Shown: one piece after another, positions 1 to 12,534 of the stretch
How the letters are laid out: each line of letters opens with the position of its first letter
Position numbering within the stretch: position 1 is the stretch's first letter
From: Acanthosepion esculentum
Taxonomy: Eukaryota > Mollusca > Cephalopoda > Sepiida > Sepiidae
DNA length: 64,000 bases
Reading direction: 5' to 3'
Assembly (NCBI GenBank): GCA_964036315.1
Contig: CAXIWW010000817.1
Span: forward strand, 9,459,501 to 9,523,500
Position numbers and translations under genes: made by a program
Notes under the pieces: generated by a model
Told to the model about the DNA's origin: nothing
The model's input: only the letters and a program-made list of their open reading frames with translations
Databases searched by the model: none

Positions 1-1063
1 CTGGGACTGTCTCCTGGGTGGGCTTCGTCTGCGTGGGACTTTCTAGGACTGTCTCCTGACTGGGGTCGTCTGCATGGGACTTCCTAGGACTGGGGGTCGT
101 CTGCGTGGGACTTTCTGGGACTGTCTCCTTGGTCTGTGGTCGTCTTCGTGGGACTTTCTTGGACTGTCTCCTGGGTGGGGGTAGTCTGCGTGGGACTTTC
201 TTGGACTGTCTCCTGGGTGGAAGGTTGTCTGCGTGGGATATCTGGGACAGTCTCCTGGGTGGGGGGTCGTCTGCATGGGTCTTTCTGGGACTGGGGATCG
301 TCTGCGTGGGTCTTTCTTGGATTCTCCTGGGTGAGGGGTCTTCTGCGTGGGACATTCTGGGACTGGAGGTCGTCTGCGTGGGTCTTTCTGAGACTGTCTC
401 CTTTTTGGGGGCTCGTCTGCGTGGGACTTTCTGGGAATGTCTCCTGCGTGGGGGGTCGTCTGCGTGGGACTTTCAGCGACTGGGTGTCGTCTGCGTGGGA
501 CTTTCTGTGACTGTCACCTTGGTGGGGGTCGTCTGTGTGTGACTTTCTGGGACTGGGGGTCGTCTGCGTGGGACTTTCTGGGACTGTCTCCTGGGTGGGG
601 TGTCGTCTGCGTGGGACTTTCTGGGACTGTCTCCTGGGTGGGGGGTCGTCTGCGTGGGACTTTCTGGGACTGTCTCCTGGGTGGGTGTCGTCTGCGTGGG
701 ATTTTCTGGGGCTGTCTCCTGTCTGGGGGTCGTCTGCGTGGGACTTTCTTGGACTGGGGGTCGTCATTGTGGGACTTTCTGGGACTGTCTCCTTGGTGGG
801 GGTCGTCTGCTTGGGATATCTAGGACTGTCTCCTGGGTGGGGGGTCGTGTTCATGGGACTTTCTTGGACTGCGGGTCTTTTGCGTGGGACTTTCTGGGAC
901 TGTCTCCTGCGTGGGGGGTCGTCTGCGTGGGACTTTCATGGACTGGGTGTCGTCTGCGTGGGACTTTCTGTGACTGTCACCTTGCTGGGGGTCGTCTGTG
1001 TGTGACTTTCTGGGACTGGGGGTCGTCTGCGTGGGACTTTCTGGGACTGTCTCCTGGGTGGGG
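1..1063 (+). repeat. Satellite A block, G-rich strand forward
   Basis: This is a tandem array of a GC-rich minisatellite. The core is GTCGTCTGCGTGGGACTTTC followed by TGGGACTG, repeating about every 31 bp. Many units carry an extra 11-bp block, GTCTCCTGGGT, which makes them about 42 bp. The two unit lengths are mixed without a fixed order. The strand shown is rich in G and T and very poor in A, so stop codons are rare and several frames stay open for hundreds of bases. I see no start context, codon bias or domain that would make any of them a gene. The block runs off the left edge of the window and ends at an abrupt strand switch into the complementary orientation. The family itself is not one I recognise. 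Confidence 0.95.
418..1063 (+). repeat. Pair of ~183-bp direct duplicates in A, 463 bp apart
   Basis: The stretch 418-601 recurs at 881-1063. It shares rare variants: the CTCCTGCGTGGGG unit, the GACTGGGTGTCGTC unit, CTGTGACTGTCACCTTG and GTCTGTGTGTGACTTTC. The second copy is cut off exactly at the point where the array changes strand, so the inversion breakpoint lies within, and is younger than, this duplication. Confidence 0.8.
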
Positions 1064-1075
1064 TCCCAGAAAATC
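1055..1075. other. Strand switch inside satellite A
   Basis: The G-rich orientation (ending CTCCTGGGTGGGG) changes directly to the C-rich orientation (starting TCCCAGAAAATCAC) with no foreign sequence between them. The meeting point TGGGGTCCCA is nearly self-complementary, consistent with a fold-back or microhomology join. Everything from here to 15.2 kb is in the C-rich orientation. Confidence 0.9.
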
Positions 1076-1309
1076 ACACGCAGACGAAACCCCACACAGG
1101 AGACAGTTCTCAGAAAGTCCCAAAAAGACGACCCTCCATCCAGGAGACAGTGCCAGAAAGTCCCACGCAGACGACCCCCACTCCCAGAAAGTCCCACGCA
1201 GACGACCTCCAGTCCCAGAAAGTCCCACGCAGACGATCCCCAGTCCCAGGAAGTCCAACGCAGACGACCCCCAGTCCCAGGAGACTGTCCCAGAAAGTCC
1301 CACGCAGAC

Positions 1310-4080
1310 GAGCCCCCACCCAGGAGACAGTCCCAGAAAGTCCCACGCAGACGATCCCCAGTCCCAGAAAGTCACATGCAGAGGACCCCCCACCCAGGTG
1401 ACAGTCCCAGATATCCCACGCAGACGACCCCGCACCCAGGAGACAGTACCAGAAAGTCCCACGCAGAAGACCCCCAGTCCCAGGAAGTCGCATGCAGACG
1501 ACCCCCACCCAGGAGACAGTCCCAGAAAGTCCCACGCAGACGACTCCCCAACCCGGAGACAGTCCCAGAAAGTCCCACGCAGACGAGCCCCATTCCCAGA
1601 AAGTCCCACGCAGACGACCCCCAGTCCCAGCAAGTCCAACGCAGACGACCCACAGTCCAAGGAGACAGTCCCAGAAAGTCCCACGCAGACGACCCCCAGT
1701 CCGACAAACTCACACGCAGAAGACCCCAGTCCCAGAAAGTCCCACGCAGACGACACCCCACACAGGAGACAGTTCTCAGAAAGTCCCAAACAGACGACCC
1801 CACACCCAGGAGACAGTCACAGAAAGTCCCACGCAGACGACCCCCACTCCCAGAAAGTCCCACGCAGACGACCCCCTGTCCCAGAAAGTCGCACGAAGAC
1901 GACCCCCAGTCCCAGGAAGTCCAACGCAGACGACCCCCAGTCCCAGGAAGTCCAACGCAGACGACCCCCAGTCCCAGGAGACAGTCCCAGAAAGTCCCAC
2001 GCAGACGACCCCCACTCCCAGAAAGTCCCACGCAGACGACCCCCAGTCCCAGAAAGTCACAAGCAGAAGACCCCCAGTTCCAGAAAGTCCCACGCAGACG
2101 ACACCCCACACAGGTGACATTTCTCGGAAAGTCCCAAACAGACGAACGCAGAAAGTCCAACGCGGACGACCCCCAGTCCCAGGAAGTCCAACGCAGACGA
2201 CCCCCAGTCCCAGGAGACAGTCCCAGAAAGTCCCACGCAGACGACCCCCAGTCCAAGAAAATCCAACGCAGACGAGCCCCATTCCCAGAAAGTCCCACGC
2301 AGACGATCCCACACCCAGGAGGCAGTCCCAGAAAGTCCCAAAAAGACGACCCCCACCAAGGAGACAGTCGCAGAAAGTCCCACGCAGACGACCCCAGGCC
2401 CAGAATGTCCCACGCAGACAACACCGCACCCAGGAGACTGTCCCAGAATGACCCACGCAGACGACCCCCAGTCCAAGAAAGTCCCACGCAGACGAGTCCC
2501 CACCCAGGAAACAGTCCCAGAAAGTCCCAGGCAGACGACTTCACACCCAGGGGAGATTCCCAGAAAGACCGACGCAGACGAGCCCCAGTCCCAGAATGTC
2601 CCAAAGCCGACCCCCCACCCAGGAGACAGTCACAGAAAGTCCCACGCAGACGAGCTCCCACCCAAGAGACAGTCCCAGAAAGTCCCACGCAGACGATCCC
2701 CAGTCCCAGAAAGTCACATGCAGAGGACCCCCCACCCAGGTGTCAGCCCCTCATATCCCACGCAGACGACCCCGCACCTTGGAGACAGTCCCAGAAAGTC
2801 CCACGCAGAAGACCCCCAGTCCCAGGAAGTCCCATGCAGACGACCCCCACCAAGGAGACAGTCCCAGAAAGTCCCAGGCAGACGACCCCCCAACCAGGAG
2901 ACAGTCCCAGAAAGTCCCACGTAGACGTCCCCCAGTCCCAGAAAGTTCCACGCAGACGACCCCCAGTCCCAGGAGACAGTCCCAGATAGTCCCACGCAGA
3001 CGGCCCCCCACCAAGGAGACAGTCCCAGAAAGTCCCACGCAGACGACCCCCACACTGCAGACAGTCCCAGAAAGTCCCACGCAGAAGACCCCGAGTCCCA
3101 GAAAATCCCACGCAGACGATCCCCAGTCCCTGAAAGTCCCAGGCAGACGACACCCTTGTCCCAGAAATTCCCACGCAGACGACCTCCAGTCCAAGCAAGT
3201 CCCACGCAGACGACCCGCCACCCAGGAGACAGTCCCAGAAAGTCCCACGCAGACGACCCCAGTCCCAGAAAGTCCCACGCAGACGACCCACCACCCAGGA
3301 GACAGTAACAGAAAGTCCCAAACAATCGACCTCGCACCCAGGAGACAGTCCAAGAAAGTCCCACGCAGACGACCTCCACTCCCAGAAAGTCCCACGCAGA
3401 CGGCCCCTAGTCCCAGAAAGTCCCACGCAGACGACTCCCAGTCCCAGCAAGTCCAAGGCAGACAACCCCCCACACAGGAGACAGTCCCAGAAAGTCCCAC
3501 GTAGACGACCCCCAGTCCCAGAAAGTCCCAAAGACGAACCCCCACACAGGAGACTGTCCCAGAAAGTCCCACGCAGACGAGCCCCCACCCAGGAGACAGT
3601 CCCAGAAAGTCCCACGCAGACGATCCCCAGTCCCAGAAAGTCACATGCAGAGGACCCCCCACCCAGGTGACAGTCCCAGATATCCCACGCAGACGACCCC
3701 GCACCCAGGAGACAGTACCAGAAAGTCCCACGCAGAAGACCCCCAGTCCCAGGAAGTCGCATGCAGACGACCCCCACCCAGGACGACCACGCAGACGACC
3801 CCCAGTCCCAGAAAGTCGCACGAAGACGACCCCCAGTCCCAGGAAGTCCAACGCAGACGACCCCCAGTCCCAGGAAGTCCAACGCAGACGACCCCCAGTC
3901 CCAGGAGACAGTCCCAGAAAGTCCCACGCAGAAGGCGCCCAGTCCCAGAAATTCCCACGCAGACGACCCCCAGTCCCAGAAAGTCACAAGCAGAAGACCC
4001 CCAGTTCCAGAAAGTCCCACGCAGACGACACCCCACACAAGTGACATTTCTCGGAAAGTCCCAAACAGACGAACCCCCTC
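1310..4080 (-). repeat. Dispersed ~0.2-0.3 kb duplicated segments in A
   Basis: A distinctive run (CACATGCAGAGGACCCCCC, then a GGTGACAGTCCCAGATATCC unit, a CGCACCCAGGAGACAGTACC unit and GGAAGTCGCATGCAGACG) occurs at about 1310-1515 and again at about 3570-3783. Diverged versions lie at about 2690-2860 and 8470-8570. A second shared run (GTCGCACGAAGACGAC, repeated GGAAGTCCAACGCAG units and the GACATTTCTCGGAAAG unit) lies at about 1888-2140 and 3810-4070. The 1.3-2.15 kb and 3.57-4.08 kb stretches are therefore related by direct duplication, with an internal deletion in the second. Confidence 0.75.
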
Positions 4081-4129
4081 CCAGGAGACAGTCCCAGAAA
4101 GTCCCACGCAGACGACCCCCACTCCCAGA

Positions 4130-7100
4130 AAGTCCAACGCAGACGGCCCCCAGTCCCAGAAAGTCCCACGCAGTCGACCCCAAGTCAGAGAAAATCCGAC
4201 GCAGACGTTACCCCCACCCAGGAGACAGTCCCAGAATGTCCCACGCAGACGACCCCCAGTCTAAGAAAGTCTCATGAAGACGACCCCCACCAAGGAGACG
4301 ACCCCCAGTCTAAGAAAGTCCAATGCCGACGACCCCCACTCCCAGAAAGTCCCTCGTAGACGGCCACCAGTCACAGAAAGTGCAACGCTCGACTCCCAGT
4401 CCCAGAGACACCCACGCAGACGACCCCCACCCAGCAGACAGTCCCAGAAAGTCCTACACAGACGACCCCCAGTCCCAGAAAGTCCCATGCAGACGACCCC
4501 CACCCAGGAGACATTCCCAGAAAGTCCCACGCAGATGATCCCCACCCAGGAGACAGTCCCAGAAAGTCCCACGCAGACGACCCACTGTCCCAGAAAGTCC
4601 CACGCAGACGACCCCCAGTCCCAGAAAGTCCAACGCAGACGAACCCCAGTCCCAGAAAGTCCCAAGGAGACGAACCACCACCCAGGAGACAGTCCCAGAA
4701 AGTCCCACGCAGACGACCCCCAGTCCCAGAAAATCCAACGCAGATGAGCCCCATTCCCAGATAGTCCCACGCAGACGACCCCACACCCAGGAGGCAGTCC
4801 CAGAAAGTCCCAAAAAGTCGTACCCCCACTAAGGAGACAGTCCCAGAAAGTCTCACGCAGATGACCCCCAGTCCCAGAATGTCCCACGCAGACGACCCCC
4901 AGTTCCACAAAGTCCCGCGCAGACAACACCGCACCCAGGAGACTGTCCCACAATGACCCACGCATCGACCCCCAGTCCAAGAAAGTCCCACGCAGACGAG
5001 TCCCCACCCAGGAAACAGTCCCAGAAAGTCCCACGCAGACGACCCCCACTGCCAGAAAGTCCAACGCAGACGGCCCCCAGTCCCAGAAAGTCCCACGCAG
5101 TCGACCCCAAGTCAGAGAAAATCCGACGCAGACGTTCCCCCCACCCAGGAGACAGTCCCAGAATGTCCCACGCAGACGACCCCCAGTCTAAGAAAGTCAC
5201 ATAAAGACGACCCCCACCAAGGAGACAGTCCAAGAAAGTCCCATGCCGACGACCCCCACTCCCAGAAAGTCCCTCGTAGACGGCCCCCAGTCACAGAAAG
5301 TCCAACGCTCGACTCCCAGTCCCAGAGACTCCCCGGCAGACGACCCCCACCCAGGAGACATTCCCAGAAAGTCCCACGCAGATGATCCCCACCCAGGAGA
5401 CAGTCCCAGAAAGTCCCACGCAGACGACCCACTGTCCCAGAAAGTCCCACGCAGACGACCCCCAGTCCCAGAAAGTCCAACGCAGACGAACCCCAGTCCC
5501 AGAAAGTCCCAAGGAGACGAACCACCACCCAGGAGACAGTCCCAGAAAGTCCCACGCAGACGACCCCCAGTCCCAGAAAATCCAACGCAGATGAGCCCCA
5601 TTCCCAGATAGTCCCACGCAGACGACCCCACACCCAGGAGGCAGTCCCAGAAAGTCCCAAAAAGTCGTACCCCCACTAAGGAGACAGTCCCAGAAAGTCT
5701 CACGCAGATGACCCCCAGTCCCAGAATGTCCCACGCAGACGACCCCCAGTTCCACAAAGTCCCGCGCAGACAACACCGCACCCAGGAGACTGTCCCACAA
5801 TGACCCACGCATCGACCCCCAGTCCAAGAAAGTCCCACGCAGACGAGTCCCCACCCAGGAAACAGTCCCAGAAAGTCCCACGCAGACGACCCCCACTGCC
5901 AGAAAGTCCAACGCAGACGGCCCCCAGTCCCAGAAAGTCCCACGCAGTCGACCCCAAGTCAGAGAAAATCCGACGCAGACGTTCCCCCCACCCAGGAGAC
6001 AGTCCCAGAATGTCCCACGCAGACGACCCCCAGTCTAAGAAAGTCACATAAAGACGACCCCCACCAAGGAGACAGTCCAAGAAAGTCCCATGCCGACGAC
6101 CCCCACTCCCAGAAAGTCCCTCGTAGACGGCCCCCAGTCACAGAAAGTCCAACGCTCGACTCCCAGTCCCAGAGACTCCCCGGCAGACGACCCCCACCCA
6201 GCAGACAGTCCCAGAAAGTCCCACGCAGACGACCCCCAGTCCCAGAAAGTCCCATGCAGACGACCCCCACCCAGGAGACATTCCCAGAAAGTCCCACGCA
6301 TATGAGCCCCACCCAGGAGACAGTCCCAGAAAGTCCCACGCAGACGACCCCCTGTCCCAGAAAGTCCCACGCAGACGACCCCCAGTCCCAGAGAGTCCAA
6401 CGCAGACGAACCCCAGTCCCAGAAAGTCCCACGGAGACGAACCACCACCCAGGAAACAGTCCCAGAAAGTCCCACGCAGACGACCCCACACCCAGGAGAG
6501 AGTCCCAGAAAGATCCACGTAGACGACCCCCAGTCCCAGAAAGTCCCATGCAGACGAAACCCCACCCAGGAGACAGTCCCAGAAAGTCCCTCGCAGAAGA
6601 ACCCCCACCCAGAAGACAGTCACAGAAAGACCCACGCAGACGACCCCCAGTCAAGGAAGTCCCACGCAGACGACCCCCAGTCCCAGAAAGACCCACCCAG
6701 ACGATCCCCAGTCCCAGAAAAATACCCACACAGACGACCCCCCATCCACGAGAGTGTCCCAGAAAGACCCACGCAGACGGCACCCAGTCCCAGAAAGTCC
6801 CACGCAGACGACCCCCAGTCCCAGAAAGCCCACGCAGACGACCCGCAGTCCCAGAAAGTCCGACGCAGACTACACCCAATCCCAGAAAGTCCCACGCAGT
6901 CGACCCCAAGTCAGAGAAAATCCGACGCAGACGTCCCCCCCACCCAGGAGACAGTCCCAGAATGTCCCACGCAGACGGCCCCCAGTCACAGAAAGTGCAA
7001 CGCTCGACTCCCAGTCCCAGAGACACCCACGCAGACGACCCCCACCCAGCAGACAGTCCCAGAAAGTCCTACGCAGACGACCCCCAGTCCCAGAAAGTCC

Positions 7101-7590
7101 CATGCAGACGACCCCCACCCAGGAGACATTCCCAGAAAGTCCCAAGCAGATGACCCCCACCCAGGAGACAGTCCCAGAAAGTCCCACGCAGACGACCCCC
7201 TGTCCCAGAAAGTCCCACGCAGACGACCCCCAGTCCCAGAAAGTCCAACGCAGACGAACCCCAGTCCCAGAAAGTCCCAAGGAGACGAACCACCACCCAG
7301 GAGACAGTCCCAGAAAGTCCCACGCAGACGACCCCCAGTCCCAGAAAATCCAACGCAGATGAGCCCCATTCCCAGATAGTCCCACGCAGACGACCCCACA
7401 CCCAGGAGGCAGTCCCAGAAAGTCCCAAAAAGTCGTACCCCCACTAAGGAGACAGTCCCAGAAAGTCTCACGCAGATGACCACCAGTCCCAGAATGTCCC
7501 ACGCAGACGACCCCCAGTTCCACAAAGTCCCACGCAGACAACACCGCACCCAGGAGACTGTCCCACAATGACCCACGCATCGAACCCCAG
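4130..7590 (-). repeat. Four tandem copies of a ~0.85-0.95 kb higher-order unit of A
   Basis: The rare marker CAGTCGACCCCAAGTCAGAG falls at 4171, 5098, 5945 and 6897, giving spacings of about 927, 847 and 952 bp. The surrounding rare variants repeat in the same order: CCTCGTAGACGG, a CAACGCTCGACTC unit, CAAGGAGACGAACCACC, AAAGTCGTACCCCCAC and a TGACCCACGCATCG unit. The 847-bp spacing comes from loss of two or three basic units that are kept in the first and last copies. Copies two and three look almost identical over several hundred bases. The third copy is diverged at its far end, and the fourth resembles the first more than its neighbour, which suggests unequal exchange. Confidence 0.85.
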
Positions 7591-10118
7591 AAAGACCCAC
7601 GCAGATGGCACACAGTCCAAGAAAGTCCCACGCAGACGACCCCCAGTCCCAGAAAGCCCACGCAGACGACCCGCAGTCCCAGAAAGTCCGACGCAGACTA
7701 CCCCCAGTCCCAGAATGTCCCAGGCAGTCGACACCCTACCAAGGAGACAGTCCCAGAGATTCCCACGCAGACGAACCCCACTCCCAGAAAGACCCACGCA
7801 GACGAGCCCCCACCCAGGAGACAGTCCCAGAAAGACCCACGCAGACGGCCCCCAGTTCCAGAAAGTCCCACACAGACGACCCCCAGTCCTAGGAAGTCCC
7901 ATGCAGACGACCCCCACCCAGGAGACAGTCCCAGAAAGACCGACGCAGACGACCCCCAGTCCCAGAAAGTACCAAAGACGACCCCCCACCCAGGAGACAG
8001 TCCCAGAAAGTCCCACGCAGACGACCCCCATTCCCAGAAAGTCCCACGCTGACGACCCCAGTCGCAGAAAATCCCACGCAGACGACCCCCAGTCCAACAA
8101 AGTCCCACGCAGACGACCCCCAGGCCCAGCAAGTCCCAGGCAGACAACCCCCACACAGGAGACAATCCCAGACAGACCGACGCAGACGACCCCCAGTCCC
8201 AGAAAGTCCCACGCAGACGACCCACAGTCCCAGAAAGTCCCACGCAGATGACCCCCACCCAGGAGACAATCCCAGACAGACCGACGCAGACGACCCCCAG
8301 TCCCAGAAAGTCCCAAAGACGACCACCCTCCCAGGAGACAGTCGCAGAAAGTCCCACGCAGACCAGCCCCCACCCAGGAGACAATCCCAGACAGACCGAC
8401 GCAGACGACCCCCAGTCCCAGAAAGTCCCAAAGACGACCCCCCTCCCAGGAGACAGTCCCATAAAGTCCCACGCAGACGATCCCCAGTCCCAGAAAGTCA
8501 CATGCAGAGGACCCCCCACCCAGGTGACAGTCCCAGATATCCCACGCAGATGACCCCACACCCAGGAGATAGTCCCAGAAAGTCCGACGCAGACGACCCC
8601 CATTCCCAGAAAGTCCCACGCAGACGACCCCAGTCGCAGGAGACATTCCCAGAAAGTCCCACGCAGACGGCCCCCAGTCCCAGAAAGTCCCACGCAGACG
8701 ACCCCCAGTCCGACAAAGTCACACGCAGAAGACCCCCAGTCCCAGAAAGTCCCACGCAGACGACACACGGCACAGGAGACAGTTCTCAGAAAGTCCCAAA
8801 CAGACGACCCCCCACACAGGAGACAGTCCCAGAAAGTCCCACGCAGACGACCCCAGTCCAAGAAAGTCCCACGCAGACGGCCCCTCAACCAAGAGACAGT
8901 CCCAGAAAGTCCAACGCAGACGTTCACCCCACCCAGGAGACATTCCCACGCAGACGACCCCCAGTCTAAGAAAGTCCCAAGAAGACCACCCCCACGAAGG
9001 AGACAGTCCTAGAAAGTCCCATGCAGACGACCCCCACTCCCAGAAAGTCCCTCGTAGACGGCCCCCAGTCACAGAAAGTCTAACGCAGACGACCCCCAGT
9101 CCCAGAAAGTCCCACGCAGACGACCCCCTCCAGCAGACAGTCCCAGAAAGTCCCACGCAGACAACCCCCAGTCCCAGAAAATCCCATGCAGACGACCCCC
9201 ACCAGGAGACATTCCCAGAAAGTCCAACGCAGATGAGCCCCACCCAGGAGACAGTCCCACAAAGTCCCACGTAGACGACCCCCATTCCCAGAAAGTCCCA
9301 AGCAGACGACCCCCAGTCCAAGAAAGTCCAACGCAGACGAACACCAGTCCCAGAAGGTCCCAGGGGGACGAACACCCACCCAGGAGAGAGTCCCAGAAAG
9401 ACACACGGAGACGACCCCCAGTCCCAGAAAGTCCCACGCAGACGACACCCCCACCCAGGAGACAGTCCCAGAAAGTCCCACGCAGACGACCCCCAGTCCC
9501 AGAAAATCCAACGCAGACGACCCGCAGTCCCAGAAAATCCAACGCAGACGAGCCCCATTCCAAGAAAGTCCAACGCAGACGACCCCACACCCAGGAGACA
9601 GTCCCAGAAAGTCCCACGCAGACGAACCCCCACCCAAGAGACAGTCACAGAAAGGCCCACGCAGACGACCCCCAGTCCCAGAATGTACCACGCAGACGAC
9701 CCCCAGTCCCAGAAAGACCCACCCAGACGATCCCCAGTCCCAGAAAAGTCCCACACAGACGACCCACCCATCCACGAGAGTGTTCCAGAAAGACCCACGC
9801 AGACGGCACCCAGTCCCAGAAAGTCCCACGTAGACCACCCCCCAACCAGAAGACAGTCCCAGAAAGTCCCACGCAGACGACCCCCAGTACCAGAAAGCCC
9901 ACGCAGACGACCCCCAGTCCCAGAAAGTCCCACGCAAACTACCCCCAGTCCCAGAAAGTCCCACGAAGTCTACACCCTACCAAAGAGACAGTCCCATAAA
10001 TACCCACGCAGACGACAACCACTCCCAGAAAAACGCACGCAGACGATCCCCACCCAGGAGACAGTCCCAGAAAGACCCACGCAGACGACCCGCCACCCAG
10101 GAGACAGTCCCAGAAAGT

Positions 10119-12534
10119 CCAACGCAGACGAGCCCCCACCCAGGAGACAGTCCCAGAAAGACCCACGCAGACCAGCCCCAGTCCCAGAAAGTCCCACACA
10201 GACGACCCCCAGTCCTAGGAAGTCTCATGCAGACGACCACCACCCAGGAGACAGTCCCAGAAAATCACACGCAGACGACGCCCACCCAAGCGACAGTCTC
10301 AGAAAGTCCCACGAAGACGAGCCCCCACCCAGGAGACAGTCCCAGAAAGTCCCACGCTGACGACACCCACGCATGAGACAGTCCCAGAAAGTACAACGCA
10401 GACGAACCACCACCCAGGAGACAGTCCCAGAAAGACCCACGCAGACGAGCCCCAGTAACAGAAAGTCCCACACAGACGACCCCCAGTCCTAGGAAGTCCC
10501 ATGCAGATGACCCCCACCAAGGAGACAGTCCCAGAAAGTCCCAAACAGACAACCCTCCACCCAGGAGACAGTCCCAGAAAGTCCCACGCAGACGACCCCA
10601 GTCCCAGTAAGTCCCACGCAGATGACCCCCAGTCCCAGAAAGTCCCACGCAGACGACCCTCTCGTCCCAGAAATTCAAACGCAGACTACCCCCAGTCACA
10701 GAAAGTCCCACGCAGACGACCCCCAGTCCCAGAAAGTCCCACGCAGACGACCCCCAGTCCCAGAAAGTCCCACGCAGACGATAGCCAACCCAGGAGACAA
10801 TCCCAGAAAGTCCCACGCAGACGACCACCAGTCACAGAAAGACCCGTGCAGACGACCCCCCACCCAGGAGACAGTCCAAGAAAGTCCCACGCAGAAGACC
10901 CCCACACAGGAGACAGTCCCAGAATGTACCACGTAGACGACCCACAGTCCCAGAAAGTCACACGCAGAAGACCCCCAGTCCCAGAATGTCCCACGCAGAC
11001 GACACACCACACAGGAGACAGTTCTCAGAAAGTCCCAAACAGACGACCCCCACCCAGGAGACAGTCCCAGAAAGTCCCACGCAGACGACCCCAGTCCCAG
11101 AAAGTCCCACGCAGACGACACCGCACCCACGAGACAGTCCCAGAAAGTCCCACACAGACGACCCCCAGTCCCAGAAAGTCCCACGCAGACGACCCCCAGT
11201 CCCAGAATGTCCCACGAAGACGATACCCAACCCAGGAGACAATCCCAGAAAGTTCCACGCAGACGACCCCCAGTCCCAGAAAGTCCCACGCAGACGACCC
11301 CCACACAGGAGACAGTCCCAGAATGTCCAACGCAGACGAGCCCCCACCCAGGAGACAGTCCCAGAAAGACCCACGCAGACCAGCCCCAGTCCCAGAAAGT
11401 CCCACACAGACGACCCCCAGTCCTAGGAAGTCTCATGCAGACGACCACCACCCAGGAGACAGTCCCAGAAAATCACACGCAGACGACGCCCACCCAAGCG
11501 ACAGTCTCAGAAAGTCCCACGAAGACGAGCCCCCACCCAGGAGACAGTCCCAGAAAGTCCCACGCTGACGACACCCACGCATGAGACAGTCCCAGAAAGT
11601 ACAACGCAGACGAACCACCACCCAGGAGACAGTCCCAGAAAGACCCACGCAGACGAGCCCCAGTAACAGAAAGTCCCACACAGACGACCCCCAGTCCTAG
11701 GAAGTCCCATGCAGATGACCCCCACCAAGGAGACAGTCCCAGAAAGTCCCAAACAGACAACCCTCCACCCAGGAGACAGTCCCATAAAGTCCCACGCAGA
11801 CGACCCCAGTCCCAGTAAGTCCCACGCAGATGACCCCCAGTCCCAGAAAGTCCCACGCAGACGACCCTCTCGTCCCAGAAATTCAAACGCAGACTACCCC
11901 CAGTCACAGAAAGTCCCACGCAGACGACCCCCAGTCCCAGAAAGTCCCACGCAGACGACCCCCAGTCCCAGAAAGTCCCACGCAGACGATAGCCAACCCA
12001 GGAGACAATCCCAGAAAGTCCCACGCAGACGACCACCAGTCACAGAAAGACCCGTGCAGACGACCCCCCACCCAGGAGACAGTCCAAGAAAGTCCCACGC
12101 AGAAGACCCCCACACAGGAGACAGTCCCAGAATGTACCACGTAGACGACCCACAGTCCCAGAAAGTCACACGCAGAAGACCCCCAGTCCCAGAATGTCCC
12201 ACGCAGACGACACACCACACAGGAGACAGTTCTCAGAAAGTCCCAAACAGACGACCCCCACCCAGGAGACAGTCCCAGAAAGTCCCACGCAGACGACCCC
12301 AGTCCCAGAAAGTCCCACGCAGACGACACCGCACCCACGAGACAGTCCCAGAAAGTCCCACACAGACGACCCCCAGTCCCAGAAAGTCCCACGCAGACGA
12401 CCCCCAGTCCCAGAATGTCCCACGAAGACGATACCCAACCCAGGAGACAATCCCAGAAAGTTCCACGCAGACGACCCCCAGTCCCAGAAAGTCCCACGCA
12501 GACGACCCCCACACAGGAGACAGTCCCAGAATGT
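10119..12534 (-). repeat. Tandem duplication of a 1208-bp segment of A
   Basis: The interval from about 10119 to 11326 is repeated directly at about 11327-12534. All rare variants recur with a constant offset of 1208 bp: ACCCACGCATGAGACAG, ACCCTCTCGTCCCAG, AGACGATAGCCAACC, a GACCCGTGCAGACG unit and a CACACCACACAGGAG unit. Only scattered single-base differences are visible, for example CCCAGAAAG in the first copy against CCCATAAAG in the second. This is among the youngest duplications in the window. After the second copy, 12535-13040 partly repeats the same variant series in a more rearranged form. Confidence 0.9.

Noticed and set aside
1..1063. Telomere or subtelomere repeat (TTAGGG-like) in the G-rich A strand
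   Set aside because: The unit is 31/42 bp with no TTAGGG, TTTAGGG or TTAGG tandem run anywhere in the window.
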